Below are positions 26,188 to 35,626 of a stretch of 64,000 bases of DNA, in pieces. The notes below the pieces were generated by a model. The model worked only from the letters and a program-made list of their open reading frames with translations, did no database searches and was not told the DNA's origin. Position 1 is the stretch's first letter. Each line of letters opens with the position of its first letter. Source of the DNA: Clostridium peptidivorans (GTDB lineage: Bacteria; Bacillota; Clostridia; Clostridiales; Clostridiaceae); contig NZ_OAOD01000015.1 in assembly GCF_900205925.1 (NCBI RefSeq), positions 1-64,000 on the forward strand, in the 5' to 3' direction. A program made the translations under genes and the position numbers.

Positions 26188-29100
26188 TTGGGAAAACTAG
26201 CTGAGCTATCAAAAAATGAACAATTTTTAACTGGAAAAGTAGAATTAACTGTAATATATAATGTATCACCTGGGGAAATATCTAGGCAGGTTACAGCTAT
26301 AGGAGGGACATTTGAGGATTTAGGTTATAACTTTGGAATTATAATTTTAAATGTAGGAGATATTAAAAGAGTATCTGAAATAAGGGGAATACAATATTTA
26401 GAGCTTCCGAGAACTCTATTTACTGCGGACTTAAATAGTAATAGAGCTTCTTGTGTTCCGCCGCTATGGGGCAGTGGATTAACAGGTAAGGGAACACTAG
26501 TGGGATTTATAGATTCTGGTATAGATTATACAAGTCTTGCATTTATAAAAGAAGATGGGACAACAAGGATTGATTATATATATGATTTATCTCAAGGTGG
26601 AGTAGTATACAATAGGGAAGATATAAATAGGGCACTTCAATCTGAACATCCATTTAGTATAGTCCAACAAAGGGATACTCTTGGGCATGGTACTCATGTG
26701 GCTGGTATTGCATGTGCTGGCGGAAAAATCCCTAGAGAAAACTATGGAGCCGCCTATGAAAGTTCTATAGCAATGGTTAAGATAACTGCAGGAGGACAAA
26801 TAAATTATACTAAGGATACTTTAATCATGAGAGCAATAAAGTTTCTTTTAGAAAAAGGTGTAGAACTTAATAAGCCGTTAGTAATAAATTTAAGTTTTAG
26901 TACTAATGATGGGTCCCATACGGGAAGCACTTTGTTTGAACAATATATTGATACTGTATGCAGATTAAATCCAATTAGTTTTATAGTTGCAGCTGGAAAT
27001 GAAGGTGATAGGGCACATCATGCAGGCGGAGAACTAAAAGAAAGTCAAACAGTACCTTTGAACATAGCATCAGATGAGAGAGGGATCATATTTCAATTAT
27101 ATAAGCCTGTATTAAATGATATTACTATACAAATGGTAAATCCAAGTGGAATAGTTTCAGAACAAATTAGCATAGTACAAGGATACAAAGAAGGAACAAT
27201 AGGGCAAGATAAATACTATATTTATTATACAGGACCTAAACCTTTTAATATGAATGGAGAGATTACAATAAGCTTAATACCTACAGGAAATTTTTTGCTA
27301 TCAGGAATTTGGAAGCTTAATATTACATCTAGAGGAGAATACCAAGGAAGATATAATATATGGCTTCCAATAGCACAAGGTTTAAACCCCAGCACAAGTT
27401 TTTTGGAACCAGATGTATACTTTACTATAGGTATACCAGCTACTGTACAAAGTGTATTTTCTGTAGGAAGTTATAATGGAATTACAAATACAATTTCAAG
27501 CTTTTCAGGGAGAGGACAGCTTAGTACAGATATAATAAAACCAGAATTAGTAGCCCCAGGGGAAAATATTGAGTCTGTAATACCTGGTGGAAGGTTAGAC
27601 ACTAAAAGTGGAACTTCTATGGCAGCTCCTAATGTAAGTGGAATATGTGCACTTCTTATGCAGTGGGGCATGGTAGATGGAAATGACCCATTTTTACATG
27701 GGGAAAGGCTTAAATATTATCTTGTTCGTGGCGCAAGAAGGGGTAGGCCTCAAGTTGTTTATCCTAACCCTACTTGGGGTTATGGGCAGGTGTGTGCACA
27801 AGCATCCTTTGATTCATTAAAACTTCTCAGAGGTGATTTATTGAATATAAATAATAACTATGATAATAAGCTAATCCGTGAGCAGCAAGGAGCTCAGCCA
27901 GCAACAGAGGGTCAAACATCTCCTCAAGTTCAAGAAATTAATCCAGAGCCAATTTTTTTAAACTATCTTGTAGAATATGATGGGGATATAGTTGCAAGAC
28001 TTAAGCAAGTGCCCTATGCAGGTGTATCAATTTTAGATGAAAATTATGCAATAGTATCGGTAGAACGAGGTAGGGAAGCAGAAATTTTAAAAATACCAGA
28101 AATAGTCTTTGTAGATAGGACTGCTTTATATACTTTAATGCAAATACAGCCTCAGGAAGCTGCAAATATATATCAATTTCATGTAAATCCATATCTCAAT
28201 TTATTAGGTACAGGGGTATATGTAGGACTAATAGATACGGGAATAGATTATTTAAATAAAGAGTTTATATACGAGGACGATACAACAAAAATATTTAGTA
28301 TATGGGATCAAAGTGATAATGGGGGACCCCATCCACAGGGATTTAATTATGGTACTGAATATAATAGGACACAAATAAATCAAGCAATAACTATTTCAAA
28401 AAATCAAGGAGATCCCTATGGCATTGTAAGAGAAAGAGATATTATAGGACATGGGACGCAAATGGCAGGGCTTATAGGATCAAGGGGGTATAATAAGGAA
28501 ATTATAGGTACTGCTCCTGACTCGCAATTTATAGTTGTAAAGCTTAGACAGGCAAGTGCTGATGCTATAGATGAGGGAATAGCGAGCATTTCAACTCCAG
28601 TACCTGTGTATGAAGGGACGGACATTATAACGGCAATAAAGTACGTATATAATGTAGCAAGATCATTAAACAAACCTACAGTGATTTTTATACCACTGGG
28701 AACCAATTCTGGACCACGTGATGGAAATACAATTATAGAAAGATATATAGATGAAGTTTCAAAAGTAAGAGGAATAGCAGTGGTAACAGGTACTGGAAAT
28801 GAAGGAGACCAAAACGGACATACTTCTGGAACTTTAGAAAAACAGGGTGATAGAAAAGTTATTGAATTAAATATGGCTCCAGAACAAAGAAGCTTAGTTT
28901 TTGAAATATGGGTAAGAAAGCCTGATGTATTTTCTATAGGTATAGTATCGCCTTCGGGGGAAACCATAGATAGGATTCCAGCTAAGCTTCAAGAAGTAGA
29001 ACAGATAAACTTAGTATTTGAAAGAAGCAAGATATTTGTAGAATATTCACTTCCTGAAGCGTTAACAGGAGATGAGTTGATAGTAATACGAATTGAAAAT

Positions 29101-29742
29101 GCTAGACCTGGAGTATGGAAGTTTATACTATATGGAGACATTGTTTTAGATGGAAGATATGATGCATGGCTTCCTCAAAAGCCATTAGTTAAAGAAGGAA
29201 CGAGATTTTTAAATCCTACACCTCTTATTACAGTTCAAACACCATCTACTGCAAGGCAAGTATTAGTAGCTTCCTTTTATAATCAGAATACTAATGCAAT
29301 AGTTGTAGAATCTGGCAGAGGATATACTAGGGACGGAAGGATAGTCCCTAATATAGCAGCTGGTGGTATAAATGCTAAAACTACGGCAGTAGGAGGAGGG
29401 GTTACTACAGTTAGTGGCAGCAGTGTGGCAGCAGCGGTTTATGCTGGGGCTTGTGCATTACTATTTCAATGGGGACTAGTAGATGGAAATGATCCTACTC
29501 TTTATGTAGGGAAGATGAGAACTTATTTTATAAGAGGGGCAAGAAGAAGGGAGGGGGATATCTATCCCAATCCTGAATGGGGCTATGGGCAATTGGATTT
29601 AGAAAAGGTCTTTGAAGCAATTCGTGCTAGAAATAGAAATCTAGATGAAAAAGTGCTAGGAAGTAGAGAAATATTAATAAAAGAAGACTGTATAGAGTGT
29701 AGTATAGGTAAAATATTTTTAAGAATACCAAAAGATATGTAA
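26188..29742 (+). CDS. Csp-family germination protease with two fused subtilase domains
   Basis: Protein of 1184 aa from TTG 26188. Two prodomain-plus-subtilase units are joined near residue 590. Unit 1 has Asp109 (FIDSG), His167 (LGHGTH) and Ser477 (SGTSMAAP). Unit 2 has Asp683 (LIDTG), His755 (IGHGTQ) and Ser1079 in a weaker SGSSVAAA. Csp proteases of Clostridium activate pro-SleC during spore germination; the fusion recalls C. difficile CspBA, whose CspA half is inactive. The frame is open upstream to 26116, and the best ribosome-binding site (GGGGGG, 26125-26130) precedes an ATA at 26137, which would add 17 residues. No CspC gene follows. Which Csp each half represents is inferred only by layout. 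Confidence 0.9.
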   Translation: MGKLAELSKNEQFLTGKVELTVIYNVSPGEISRQVTAIGGTFEDLGYNFGIIILNVGDIKRVSEIRGIQYLELPRTLFTADLNSNRASCVPPLWGSGLTGKGTLVGFIDSGIDYTSLAFIKEDGTTRIDYIYDLSQGGVVYNREDINRALQSEHPFSIVQQRDTLGHGTHVAGIACAGGKIPRENYGAAYESSIAMVKITAGGQINYTKDTLIMRAIKFLLEKGVELNKPLVINLSFSTNDGSHTGSTLFEQYIDTVCRLNPISFIVAAGNEGDRAHHAGGELKESQTVPLNIASDERGIIFQLYKPVLNDITIQMVNPSGIVSEQISIVQGYKEGTIGQDKYYIYYTGPKPFNMNGEITISLIPTGNFLLSGIWKLNITSRGEYQGRYNIWLPIAQGLNPSTSFLEPDVYFTIGIPATVQSVFSVGSYNGITNTISSFSGRGQLSTDIIKPELVAPGENIESVIPGGRLDTKSGTSMAAPNVSGICALLMQWGMVDGNDPFLHGERLKYYLVRGARRGRPQVVYPNPTWGYGQVCAQASFDSLKLLRGDLLNINNNYDNKLIREQQGAQPATEGQTSPQVQEINPEPIFLNYLVEYDGDIVARLKQVPYAGVSILDENYAIVSVERGREAEILKIPEIVFVDRTALYTLMQIQPQEAANIYQFHVNPYLNLLGTGVYVGLIDTGIDYLNKEFIYEDDTTKIFSIWDQSDNGGPHPQGFNYGTEYNRTQINQAITISKNQGDPYGIVRERDIIGHGTQMAGLIGSRGYNKEIIGTAPDSQFIVVKLRQASADAIDEGIASISTPVPVYEGTDIITAIKYVYNVARSLNKPTVIFIPLGTNSGPRDGNTIIERYIDEVSKVRGIAVVTGTGNEGDQNGHTSGTLEKQGDRKVIELNMAPEQRSLVFEIWVRKPDVFSIGIVSPSGETIDRIPAKLQEVEQINLVFERSKIFVEYSLPEALTGDELIVIRIENARPGVWKFILYGDIVLDGRYDAWLPQKPLVKEGTRFLNPTPLITVQTPSTARQVLVASFYNQNTNAIVVESGRGYTRDGRIVPNIAAGGINAKTTAVGGGVTTVSGSSVAAAVYAGACALLFQWGLVDGNDPTLYVGKMRTYFIRGARRREGDIYPNPEWGYGQLDLEKVFEAIRARNRNLDEKVLGSREILIKEDCIECSIGKIFLRIPKDM

Positions 29743-29770
29743 AGTCGCCATTTAGGCGACTTTATAATTT
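29741..29770. terminator. Bidirectional terminator between csp gene and PHP gene
   Basis: AAAGTCGCC and GGCGACTTT form a 9-bp stem with a 5-nt loop. T-rich sequence lies on both sides of it. The genes converge here. Confidence 0.8.
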
Positions 29771-30449
29771 AAAACAGTATCTTTAAAAACTTATCTATTT
29801 CCCGGGAATTTAGGTATATGTCTCCGATTAGTCCATGCTTTAAATTAGTTTGCTTATTTGTATGAAAGTCAGAACCAGCAGTATAAAACAATCCACTTTC
29901 AACAGCTATTTTTATGAAAAACTCTATATCGCTAGGCGTATGTCTAAAGTGCTTTGCTTCTATACCATCAAAGGGCATATTAATAATTTCTGTAAGACAA
30001 TTTTTGTTTATAAGAATTGGATGGGCTAAAACTACTATTGCTCCAAATAATTTTAGAGCCCTAATTCCTTCATAAACGGATAGCCTATAGTTACTTTTAT
30101 TAATACCACTATTTAGGTTTATTAAGTGTTTTGCATCCCTTGCCTTGTGATTTTTCACAAGTCTTAAAAATCTTTCAAAATTCTTATCTTTATATCTATC
30201 ATCTTTAAAATAACCTAATATGTGAACACTTTTATTCTTATGGCGTGTAGATAGTTCAACGCCTGGAATTACAGTAACTCCAAATTTAGCACCTGATTTA
30301 ACAGCTTCATCTATACCTAATATAGTATTGTGATCTGTAATAGATATTATATCCATATGTTCATCACTGGCAAGGCGTACTATTTCAGTTGGAGTAAGGT
30401 CACCATCGGATGCAGTAGAATGTATATGGAAATCGCCTTTATAAAACAT
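29769..30449 (-). CDS. PHP-domain phosphoesterase (TrpH-like)
   Basis: Protein of 226 aa. The four PHP metal motifs are visible: FHIHSTASDG at the start, ITDHN near residue 38, AHP near 140 and GSDFH near 193. The arrangement is that of the small TrpH/RnaAM-type enzymes, which remove phosphates from 3',5'-bisphosphates or trim short RNA. No polymerase domain is attached. It is a single gene, with AAAGGA upstream of the ATG. Substrate remains inferred. Confidence 0.87.
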   Translation of the reverse strand: MFYKGDFHIHSTASDGDLTPTEIVRLASDEHMDIISITDHNTILGIDEAVKSGAKFGVTVIPGVELSTRHKNKSVHILGYFKDDRYKDKNFERFLRLVKNHKARDAKHLINLNSGINKSNYRLSVYEGIRALKLFGAIVVLAHPILINKNCLTEIINMPFDGIEAKHFRHTPSDIEFFIKIAVESGLFYTAGSDFHTNKQTNLKHGLIGDIYLNSREIDKFLKILF

Positions 30450-30583
30450 TTAAAAATCCTTTAATTTATTACTATACATTTATATTATTAAAAAACATTG
30501 ATAAAGGATACTAGCAATTATAGATATTATAATAAAAATGTAACTTTAAATAGATCATTATTAATATAAAGCTTAATATTTAT

Positions 30584-31807
30584 CTACAGCTTTTCTCTAA
30601 CTATAGGCATACTCATACACCTAGGACCGCCACGTCCACGAGATAGTTCATAGGATTGAAATTCCAATACTTCTACATTATTTTTTCTAAGTGCTTCATT
30701 TGTAATATAATTACGGTCATAGCAGACAACTTTTCCAGGAGAAATAGCTAAAGTGTTACTTCCATCACTCCATTGCTCTCTACTAGCTGCAATAGGATCT
30801 CCATTCCCACACCTTATTAAATTTACTGCAGGCAAGTTTAGGTATTTTTTTAATATGTCACATAAATCATCGCATTCATAATTAATACGTACTTCATTAT
30901 TTTTAGCTTTAGTTATGCTATATACATCTAATGGTTCTTCAATTCCTGGATATATGCTAAACTTATCATAGTCCACCATTGTAAATACTGTATCTAAGTG
31001 CATATATGCCCTTGCTTTTGGAATATCTAAAGCTAAAACTACTTCAAAGGATTCATCTGAAGCTAAAAGCTTATGTGATAATCTTTCAATAGCCATTGGG
31101 TCTGTTCTATCACTAATACCTATAGCTAATATTTTGTCAGAAAGAACTAAGATATCCCCACCCTCAATAGGATGTGTTTTATCTCGATTATACCAACGGT
31201 TTACATCTTTAAACCTAGGATGATAGTTAAAAATATACTTAGCAAATAAGGTTTCTCTGTTTCGAGTGGTATTTGCCATAACATTTAAAGAAATCCCTCC
31301 TCCAATGGAGGCAAATGGATCTCTTTGAAAATAAAGATTTGGAATGGGATCCAAATAAAATGGATAGGGGTTTTTTACCATGTCTCCTAGGGATTTTGGT
31401 TTAATATGCCTAAGCTCTTCTTTACGAACTCCTGATATACATTTTCTTATAAGTTCGTGAGGGGAACATGGATTAAATAATTCCATAAGAGCTTCTTGTA
31501 AGCCCCATGTAACAACTCCGCCTTCTTCCATAAATTCCGTTAAAAATTCTTGCCTGATTTGTGGATATTGTAAAATTTCTGCCATTAAATCTATCAAATA
31601 TAAGACCTCTACGCCTTCTTTTTTTAAAATGTCCGCAAATTCAGTATGCTCTTTGCGAGCTTGCTTTAAATAGGCAATTTCATCAAATAAAAGTCTTCTT
31701 AAATAGTCTGGTACTATATTTTCAATTTCTTCCCCTGGGCAGTGAAGTAGTACACATTTTAGTTTTCCTATTTCATTGTAAACAGAAATACTTGGGTTAG
31801 AATACAT
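30584..31807 (-). CDS. arcA: Arginine deiminase
   Basis: Protein of 407 aa. It converts arginine to citrulline and ammonia. YFQRDPFASIGGGI, IEGGDILVL and the catalytic Cys397 in RGRGGPRCMSMP are the hallmarks. I start at ATG 31807 because AGAAAGG lies 9 nt upstream of it; the two earlier ATGs overlap or precede that site. The protein then begins MYSNPSISVYNEIGKLK. No arcB, arcC or arcD follows, so the rest of the arginine pathway must be elsewhere if present. Confidence 0.95.
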   Translation of the reverse strand: MYSNPSISVYNEIGKLKCVLLHCPGEEIENIVPDYLRRLLFDEIAYLKQARKEHTEFADILKKEGVEVLYLIDLMAEILQYPQIRQEFLTEFMEEGGVVTWGLQEALMELFNPCSPHELIRKCISGVRKEELRHIKPKSLGDMVKNPYPFYLDPIPNLYFQRDPFASIGGGISLNVMANTTRNRETLFAKYIFNYHPRFKDVNRWYNRDKTHPIEGGDILVLSDKILAIGISDRTDPMAIERLSHKLLASDESFEVVLALDIPKARAYMHLDTVFTMVDYDKFSIYPGIEEPLDVYSITKAKNNEVRINYECDDLCDILKKYLNLPAVNLIRCGNGDPIAASREQWSDGSNTLAISPGKVVCYDRNYITNEALRKNNVEVLEFQSYELSRGRGGPRCMSMPIVREKL

Positions 31808-31911
31808 AGACTTCATCCTTTCTATCATCTATTCTAACCATTAGTTTATCAATTCAATAAAATATTATGCTAATTTATGTTTACATAGGAACTATTAAAT
31901 AAAAATTTCTA

Positions 31912-31940
31912 TTGACATTTAAAAAATAGGATAATATAAT
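31912..31940 (+). promoter_or_regulatory. Consensus promoter of metNIQ
   Basis: TTGACA (31912-31917) and TATAAT (31935-31940) have a 17-bp spacer. It lies about 40 bp upstream of the SAM riboswitch. Confidence 0.88.
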
Positions 31941-31982
31941 AAGTCTCAAGCAGAAAATGCCAACTTAAAAATCGAATATAAA

Positions 31983-32137
31983 TCCTTATCTAGAGAAGCT
32001 GAGGGACTGGCCCAATGAAGCTTCAGCAACCAGCAATGCTTATTTGCAAAGCAAGGTGCTAAATCCTGCAGACATTAGTCTGAAAGATGAGGGAAGGTAA
32101 TAGTTTAAAAGCGGCCCTTCCATGGGGCTTTTTTTAT
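31983..32137 (+). ncRNA. SAM-I (S-box) riboswitch of metNIQ
   Basis: The conserved blocks CTTATCTAGAG, GAGGGACTGGCCCAATGAA, CAGCAACC, AAGGTGCTAAATCCTGCAG and GAAAGATGAGG are all present in order. P1 is closed by TCCTTATC with GATGAGGG. GGGAAGG (32091-32097) can pair with CCCTTCC (32115-32121) as an antiterminator, in competition with a hairpin at 32107-32137 ending in a T run. Binding of S-adenosylmethionine should therefore stop transcription of the methionine importer. Confidence 0.96.
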
Positions 32138-32144
32138 TAAATTT

Positions 32145-32177
32145 ATCCTCTTCCTCATTTGAGAAAGAGGATTTTTT
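32145..32177 (+). terminator. Second terminator hairpin in the metNIQ leader
   Basis: ATCCTCTTCCTCA and TGAGAAAGAGGAT form a stem broken by one mismatch, followed by TTTTTT. It lies after the riboswitch terminator and before metN, so it could lower read-through further. Confidence 0.7.
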
Positions 32178-32204
32178 ATTTTATTTGTTTTAGGAGGGAA
32201 ATAA

Positions 32205-33284
32205 ATGATTTATTTAAAGGATGTTAAGAAGATCTATGAAACTAAAGAACATAAAATAGAAGCAGTAAAGGGAGTTAACTTACATGTGGAAGTTGGAAAG
32301 ATTATGGGTATTATTGGATACAGCGGTGCGGGAAAAAGTACTCTCATAAGATGCATCAACTTGCTTGAAGCCCCTACTTCTGGGGAGGTAATTGTAAACG
32401 GCAAGGATTTAACTAAACTATCACCAAAGGAACTTAGAAAAACAAGAGAAAAAATAGGTATGATTTTTCAGCATTTTAATCTTATGAGAAGTAGAAATGT
32501 ATTTGAAAATGTAGCTTATCCTCTTAAAGGAAAAGGCCTTGCTAAAGAGCAAATTAGAGAAAAAGTAGAAAATCTTTTAGAATTAGTTGGATTAAGCGAT
32601 AAAATTAAAGTTTATCCTGGAGAGCTAAGTGGTGGACAAAAGCAAAGAGTTGCAATTGCTAGAGCACTAGCAAATGATCCACAGGTACTTTTATGTGACG
32701 AAGCTACTTCAGCATTAGATCCTCAAACAACTAGATCAATTTTAAAGCTTTTAAAACAAATAAATGAAAAATTAGGTCTTACAATAGTTATCATTACTCA
32801 CCAAATGGAAGTTGTTAAAGAAATATGCCATAAGGTAGCGGTAATGGAGGGTGGACAGGTTATTGAAGAAGGAGATATTCTTCAGATATTTGTAAATCCT
32901 AAGGCACAAATGACTAAGAATTTTGTATCTACAGTATTTCATTATGATAAAATTTATGAAGTTTTAGATAAGGAATCATTTATAGGAGAGCTTACTGAAG
33001 AGGAAGTAATTGCAAAAATATCATTTATGGGTCAAAAAACAGGCCAAGCCTTTATTTCAAAGGTTTCTAGAAAATTTAAAGTTGATGCAAGTATTTTATT
33101 TGGTAATATCGAGCTGATTCAAGAGGTGCCTATAGGAAACTTAATTGTTAAATTTAATGGTTCTAAAGAAGGAATAATTCAATCAATGAATCATTTAAAA
33201 CAAAATGATATTTATGTGGAGGTGATTAAAAATGCTAGAACTTCTGAATACCTTTATGCCGAATGTAGTAGAACTCTTTCCTGA
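32205..33284 (+). CDS. metN: Methionine ABC transporter ATPase
   Basis: Protein of 359 aa. Walker A GYSGAGKST, signature LSGGQKQRVAIARAL and Walker B VLLCDEATSALD make the ABC core in residues 1-240. The last 80 residues form the NIL domain, which senses methionine in MetN. The SAM riboswitch upstream supports methionine as the substrate. It overlaps metI by 53 nt. Confidence 0.95.
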   Translation: MIYLKDVKKIYETKEHKIEAVKGVNLHVEVGKIMGIIGYSGAGKSTLIRCINLLEAPTSGEVIVNGKDLTKLSPKELRKTREKIGMIFQHFNLMRSRNVFENVAYPLKGKGLAKEQIREKVENLLELVGLSDKIKVYPGELSGGQKQRVAIARALANDPQVLLCDEATSALDPQTTRSILKLLKQINEKLGLTIVIITHQMEVVKEICHKVAVMEGGQVIEEGDILQIFVNPKAQMTKNFVSTVFHYDKIYEVLDKESFIGELTEEEVIAKISFMGQKTGQAFISKVSRKFKVDASILFGNIELIQEVPIGNLIVKFNGSKEGIIQSMNHLKQNDIYVEVIKNARTSEYLYAECSRTLS

Positions 33285-33912
33285 TATGATGAAGGCATTA
33301 GGAGAAACCATACTTATGGTGGTCATAGCAGGAAGTATTTCAACTGCTATAGGAATAATAATAGGAACAATTATTGTAGTAACAAGGCCAGGAAATATAC
33401 TTGAGAATAATGCTATTTATAGTACTGTGGGAAAAATAATAAATATATTTCGTTCAATTCCCTTTGTAATACTTTTAGCAGCAGCTGTACCTTTTACCAG
33501 ACTTATAGTCGGAACAACAATTGGATTAAAGGGTGCCATAGTTCCACTAGTACTTGGGTCTGTTCCATTTGTGGCAAGGCAAATTGAATCAGCTCTTTTA
33601 GATATTGATAAGGGGATAATAGAGGCAGCACAGGCCATGGGGGCAAGTCCTTTTGAGATAATCTACAGGATTTTATTAAAGGAAGGACTCCCAGGTATCG
33701 TTTATGCTCTAACAATTACAACAGTTAGCTTAATAGGATTTTCAGCTGTTGCAGGAACTGTAGGAGGGGGTGGACTAGGAGACTTTGCAATAAGATATGG
33801 CTATCAATACTTTAAAACTGACATTATGGTAGCTACTATAATAATTCTTCTTATCCTAGTTAATGGAATACAAAGCTTTGGTGATTTTTTATTAAAGAAG
33901 TTAAGTCATTAA
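33232..33912 (+). CDS. metI: Methionine ABC transporter permease
   Basis: Protein of 226 aa with five membrane segments. The EAA loop IIEAAQAMGASPFEIIYRIL and RSIPFVILLAA are typical of MetI. Its ATG lies inside the 3' end of metN and follows GGAGGTG. It forms the membrane channel of the MetNIQ importer. Confidence 0.95.
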   Translation: MLELLNTFMPNVVELFPDMMKALGETILMVVIAGSISTAIGIIIGTIIVVTRPGNILENNAIYSTVGKIINIFRSIPFVILLAAAVPFTRLIVGTTIGLKGAIVPLVLGSVPFVARQIESALLDIDKGIIEAAQAMGASPFEIIYRILLKEGLPGIVYALTITTVSLIGFSAVAGTVGGGGLGDFAIRYGYQYFKTDIMVATIIILLILVNGIQSFGDFLLKKLSH

Positions 33913-33953
33913 TAAGATGAAAATATTTAAGATAATTTAAGGGGGCTTTAATA

Positions 33954-34787
33954 ATGAAAATAAAAAGATTAGCAGCGTTAGTATTAGGGGTAGTAATAAC
34001 TTCTACAGCATTTGTTGGATGTGGACAATCAAAAGGGGCATCTGCAGATGCAAATAAGAAACAGGTTATAAAATTAGGGGTTACAGGGGATGATCATGAA
34101 GTTTGGGATAATGTAAAAGAGAGATTGGCAAAGGAAAACATAGAGCTTAAAATTGTAAGCTTTAGTGATTATGTAAGACCAAATATGGCGTTAAATGATG
34201 GAGAAATAGATGCAAATGCCTTTCAAACTGCGGCATATTTTGAACAATTTAAAAAAGATCGTAATTTAGATCTTACTGCCATCGCAAATACTGTTTTAGC
34301 ACCAATGGCTATATATTCAAGTAATTTAAAGGACTTAAAGGAATTAAAAAATGGAGATAAAATTGCCATACCTAATGATGCAACCAATGGTGGAAGGGCG
34401 CTTCTACTTCTTCAAGAAGCAGGATTAATTAAACTAAAAGAGGGATCAGGTATCACACCAACTGTTAAAGATATAGTGGGAAATCATAAGAATCTTGAAG
34501 TAATACCACTTGTAGCAACACAAATTCCAAGATCCATAAAAGATGTAGCGGCTGCAGCTATTAATAATGGTGTTGCAGTAGAAGCAGGTTATTCTCCACT
34601 AGAGGATTCTATATACGTTGAAGATACTAAAAAGGAAAGTGCAAAAAACTATTTTAATATTATAGCTGCAAGAACTAAGGATAAAGACAATGCAGCGCTT
34701 AAAAAACTAGTAGAAGTGTATCAAACTGATGAAACTAAAAAGCTTATAAAGGAAACAACTAAGGGGTCATCTATTCCAGTATTTTAA
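33954..34787 (+). CDS. metQ: Methionine-binding lipoprotein
   Basis: Protein of 277 aa. The signal peptide ends in a lipobox (AFVGC near residue 22), so the protein is tethered outside the membrane. KLGVTGDDHEVWDNVKERL and the EIDANAFQTAAYFEQF segment are characteristic of the NlpA/MetQ family. It is the third gene of the SAM-controlled operon and is preceded by AAGGGGG. Confidence 0.95.
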   Translation: MKIKRLAALVLGVVITSTAFVGCGQSKGASADANKKQVIKLGVTGDDHEVWDNVKERLAKENIELKIVSFSDYVRPNMALNDGEIDANAFQTAAYFEQFKKDRNLDLTAIANTVLAPMAIYSSNLKDLKELKNGDKIAIPNDATNGGRALLLLQEAGLIKLKEGSGITPTVKDIVGNHKNLEVIPLVATQIPRSIKDVAAAAINNGVAVEAGYSPLEDSIYVEDTKKESAKNYFNIIAARTKDKDNAALKKLVEVYQTDETKKLIKETTKGSSIPVF

Positions 34788-34799
34788 AGTTTTAATTAA

Positions 34800-34841
34800 A
34801 ACAGTCATATCTTTTAAGCAGGGATATGGCTGCTATTTTAT
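34800..34841 (+). terminator. Terminator of metNIQ
   Basis: AGTCATATC and GATATGGCT pair over 9 bp with one wobble. The loop is 11 nt and TGCTATTTTA follows. Confidence 0.6.
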
Positions 34842-34865
34842 GATATAATATATCAGGGTGATGAC

Positions 34866-35540
34866 ATGAAAATATTAAAAAATGATTGGCAAAATTTATT
34901 GCAAGATGAATTTAAAGAGGATTACTACTTAAAACTTAGAAAGTTTTTAATAAATGAATATGAAACAAAAACTATATATCCAAATATGTATGATATATTT
35001 AATGCCCTACACTATACAGAGTATAAGGATGTAAAAGTGGTTATATTAGGTCAGGACCCATATCATGGCCCTAATCAGGCTCATGGCTTGAGTTTTTCTG
35101 TAAAGCCAGGTGTACCAGCTCCTCCTTCTCTTATGAATATCTATAAGGAGCTTAATAGTGATGTAGGTTGCTATATCCCCAATAATGGTTACTTAAAGAA
35201 ATGGGCTGACCAAGGGGTTATGCTTCTTAATACTGTGTTAACAGTTAGAGCAGGTGAGGCAAACTCCCATAAGGGTATGGGTTGGGAACACTTTACTGAT
35301 AAGGTAATTAGCTTATTAAATAATAGGGAAGAGCCTATTGTTTTTATATTATGGGGAAAAAATGCTCAATCTAAAGTTAATATAATAAAGAATTCAAAGC
35401 ATTACATAATAAAATCTGTTCATCCAAGTCCACTATCTGCTCATAGAGGTTTCTTTGGAAGTAAGCCCTTTTCTAAGACTAATAAATTTCTTATATCTAT
35501 AAGTAAGCAGCCTATAGATTGGCAAATTGAAAATATATAA
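34866..35540 (+). CDS. ung: Uracil-DNA glycosylase
   Basis: Protein of 224 aa, family 1 UDG. The catalytic water-activating Asp64 is in [13 protein letters not shown], and the leucine loop is [10 protein letters not shown]. Typical length. It removes uracil from DNA after cytosine deamination or dUTP use. It is preceded by CAGGGTGATG and is a single gene after the met operon. Confidence 0.96.
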   Translation: MKILKNDWQNLLQDEFKEDYYLKLRKFLINEYETKTIYPNMYDIFNALHYTEYKDVKVVILGQDPYHGPNQAHGLSFSVKPGVPAPPSLMNIYKELNSDVGCYIPNNGYLKKWADQGVMLLNTVLTVRAGEANSHKGMGWEHFTDKVISLLNNREEPIVFILWGKNAQSKVNIIKNSKHYIIKSVHPSPLSAHRGFFGSKPFSKTNKFLISISKQPIDWQIENI

Positions 35541-35571
35541 AGCTGTAGAAAATAAGATAATAGAAATGTGT

Positions 35572-35612
35572 GGCTGTATCAAAATAATTTTTTAAATTAT
35601 TTTGATACAGCC
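35572..35612. terminator. Strong bidirectional terminator after ung
   Basis: A nearly perfect inverted repeat of about 19 bp (GGCTGTATCAAAATAATTT with its complement) lies between convergent genes. The A/T tracts inside and around it suit both directions. Confidence 0.7.
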
Positions 35613-35626
35613 CATTTTAAGGAATA

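Noticed and set aside
35572-35612. Long perfect inverted repeat as an IS or MITE end
   Set aside because: It has no target-site duplication or partner end and stands exactly between convergent genes, so a terminator explains it.
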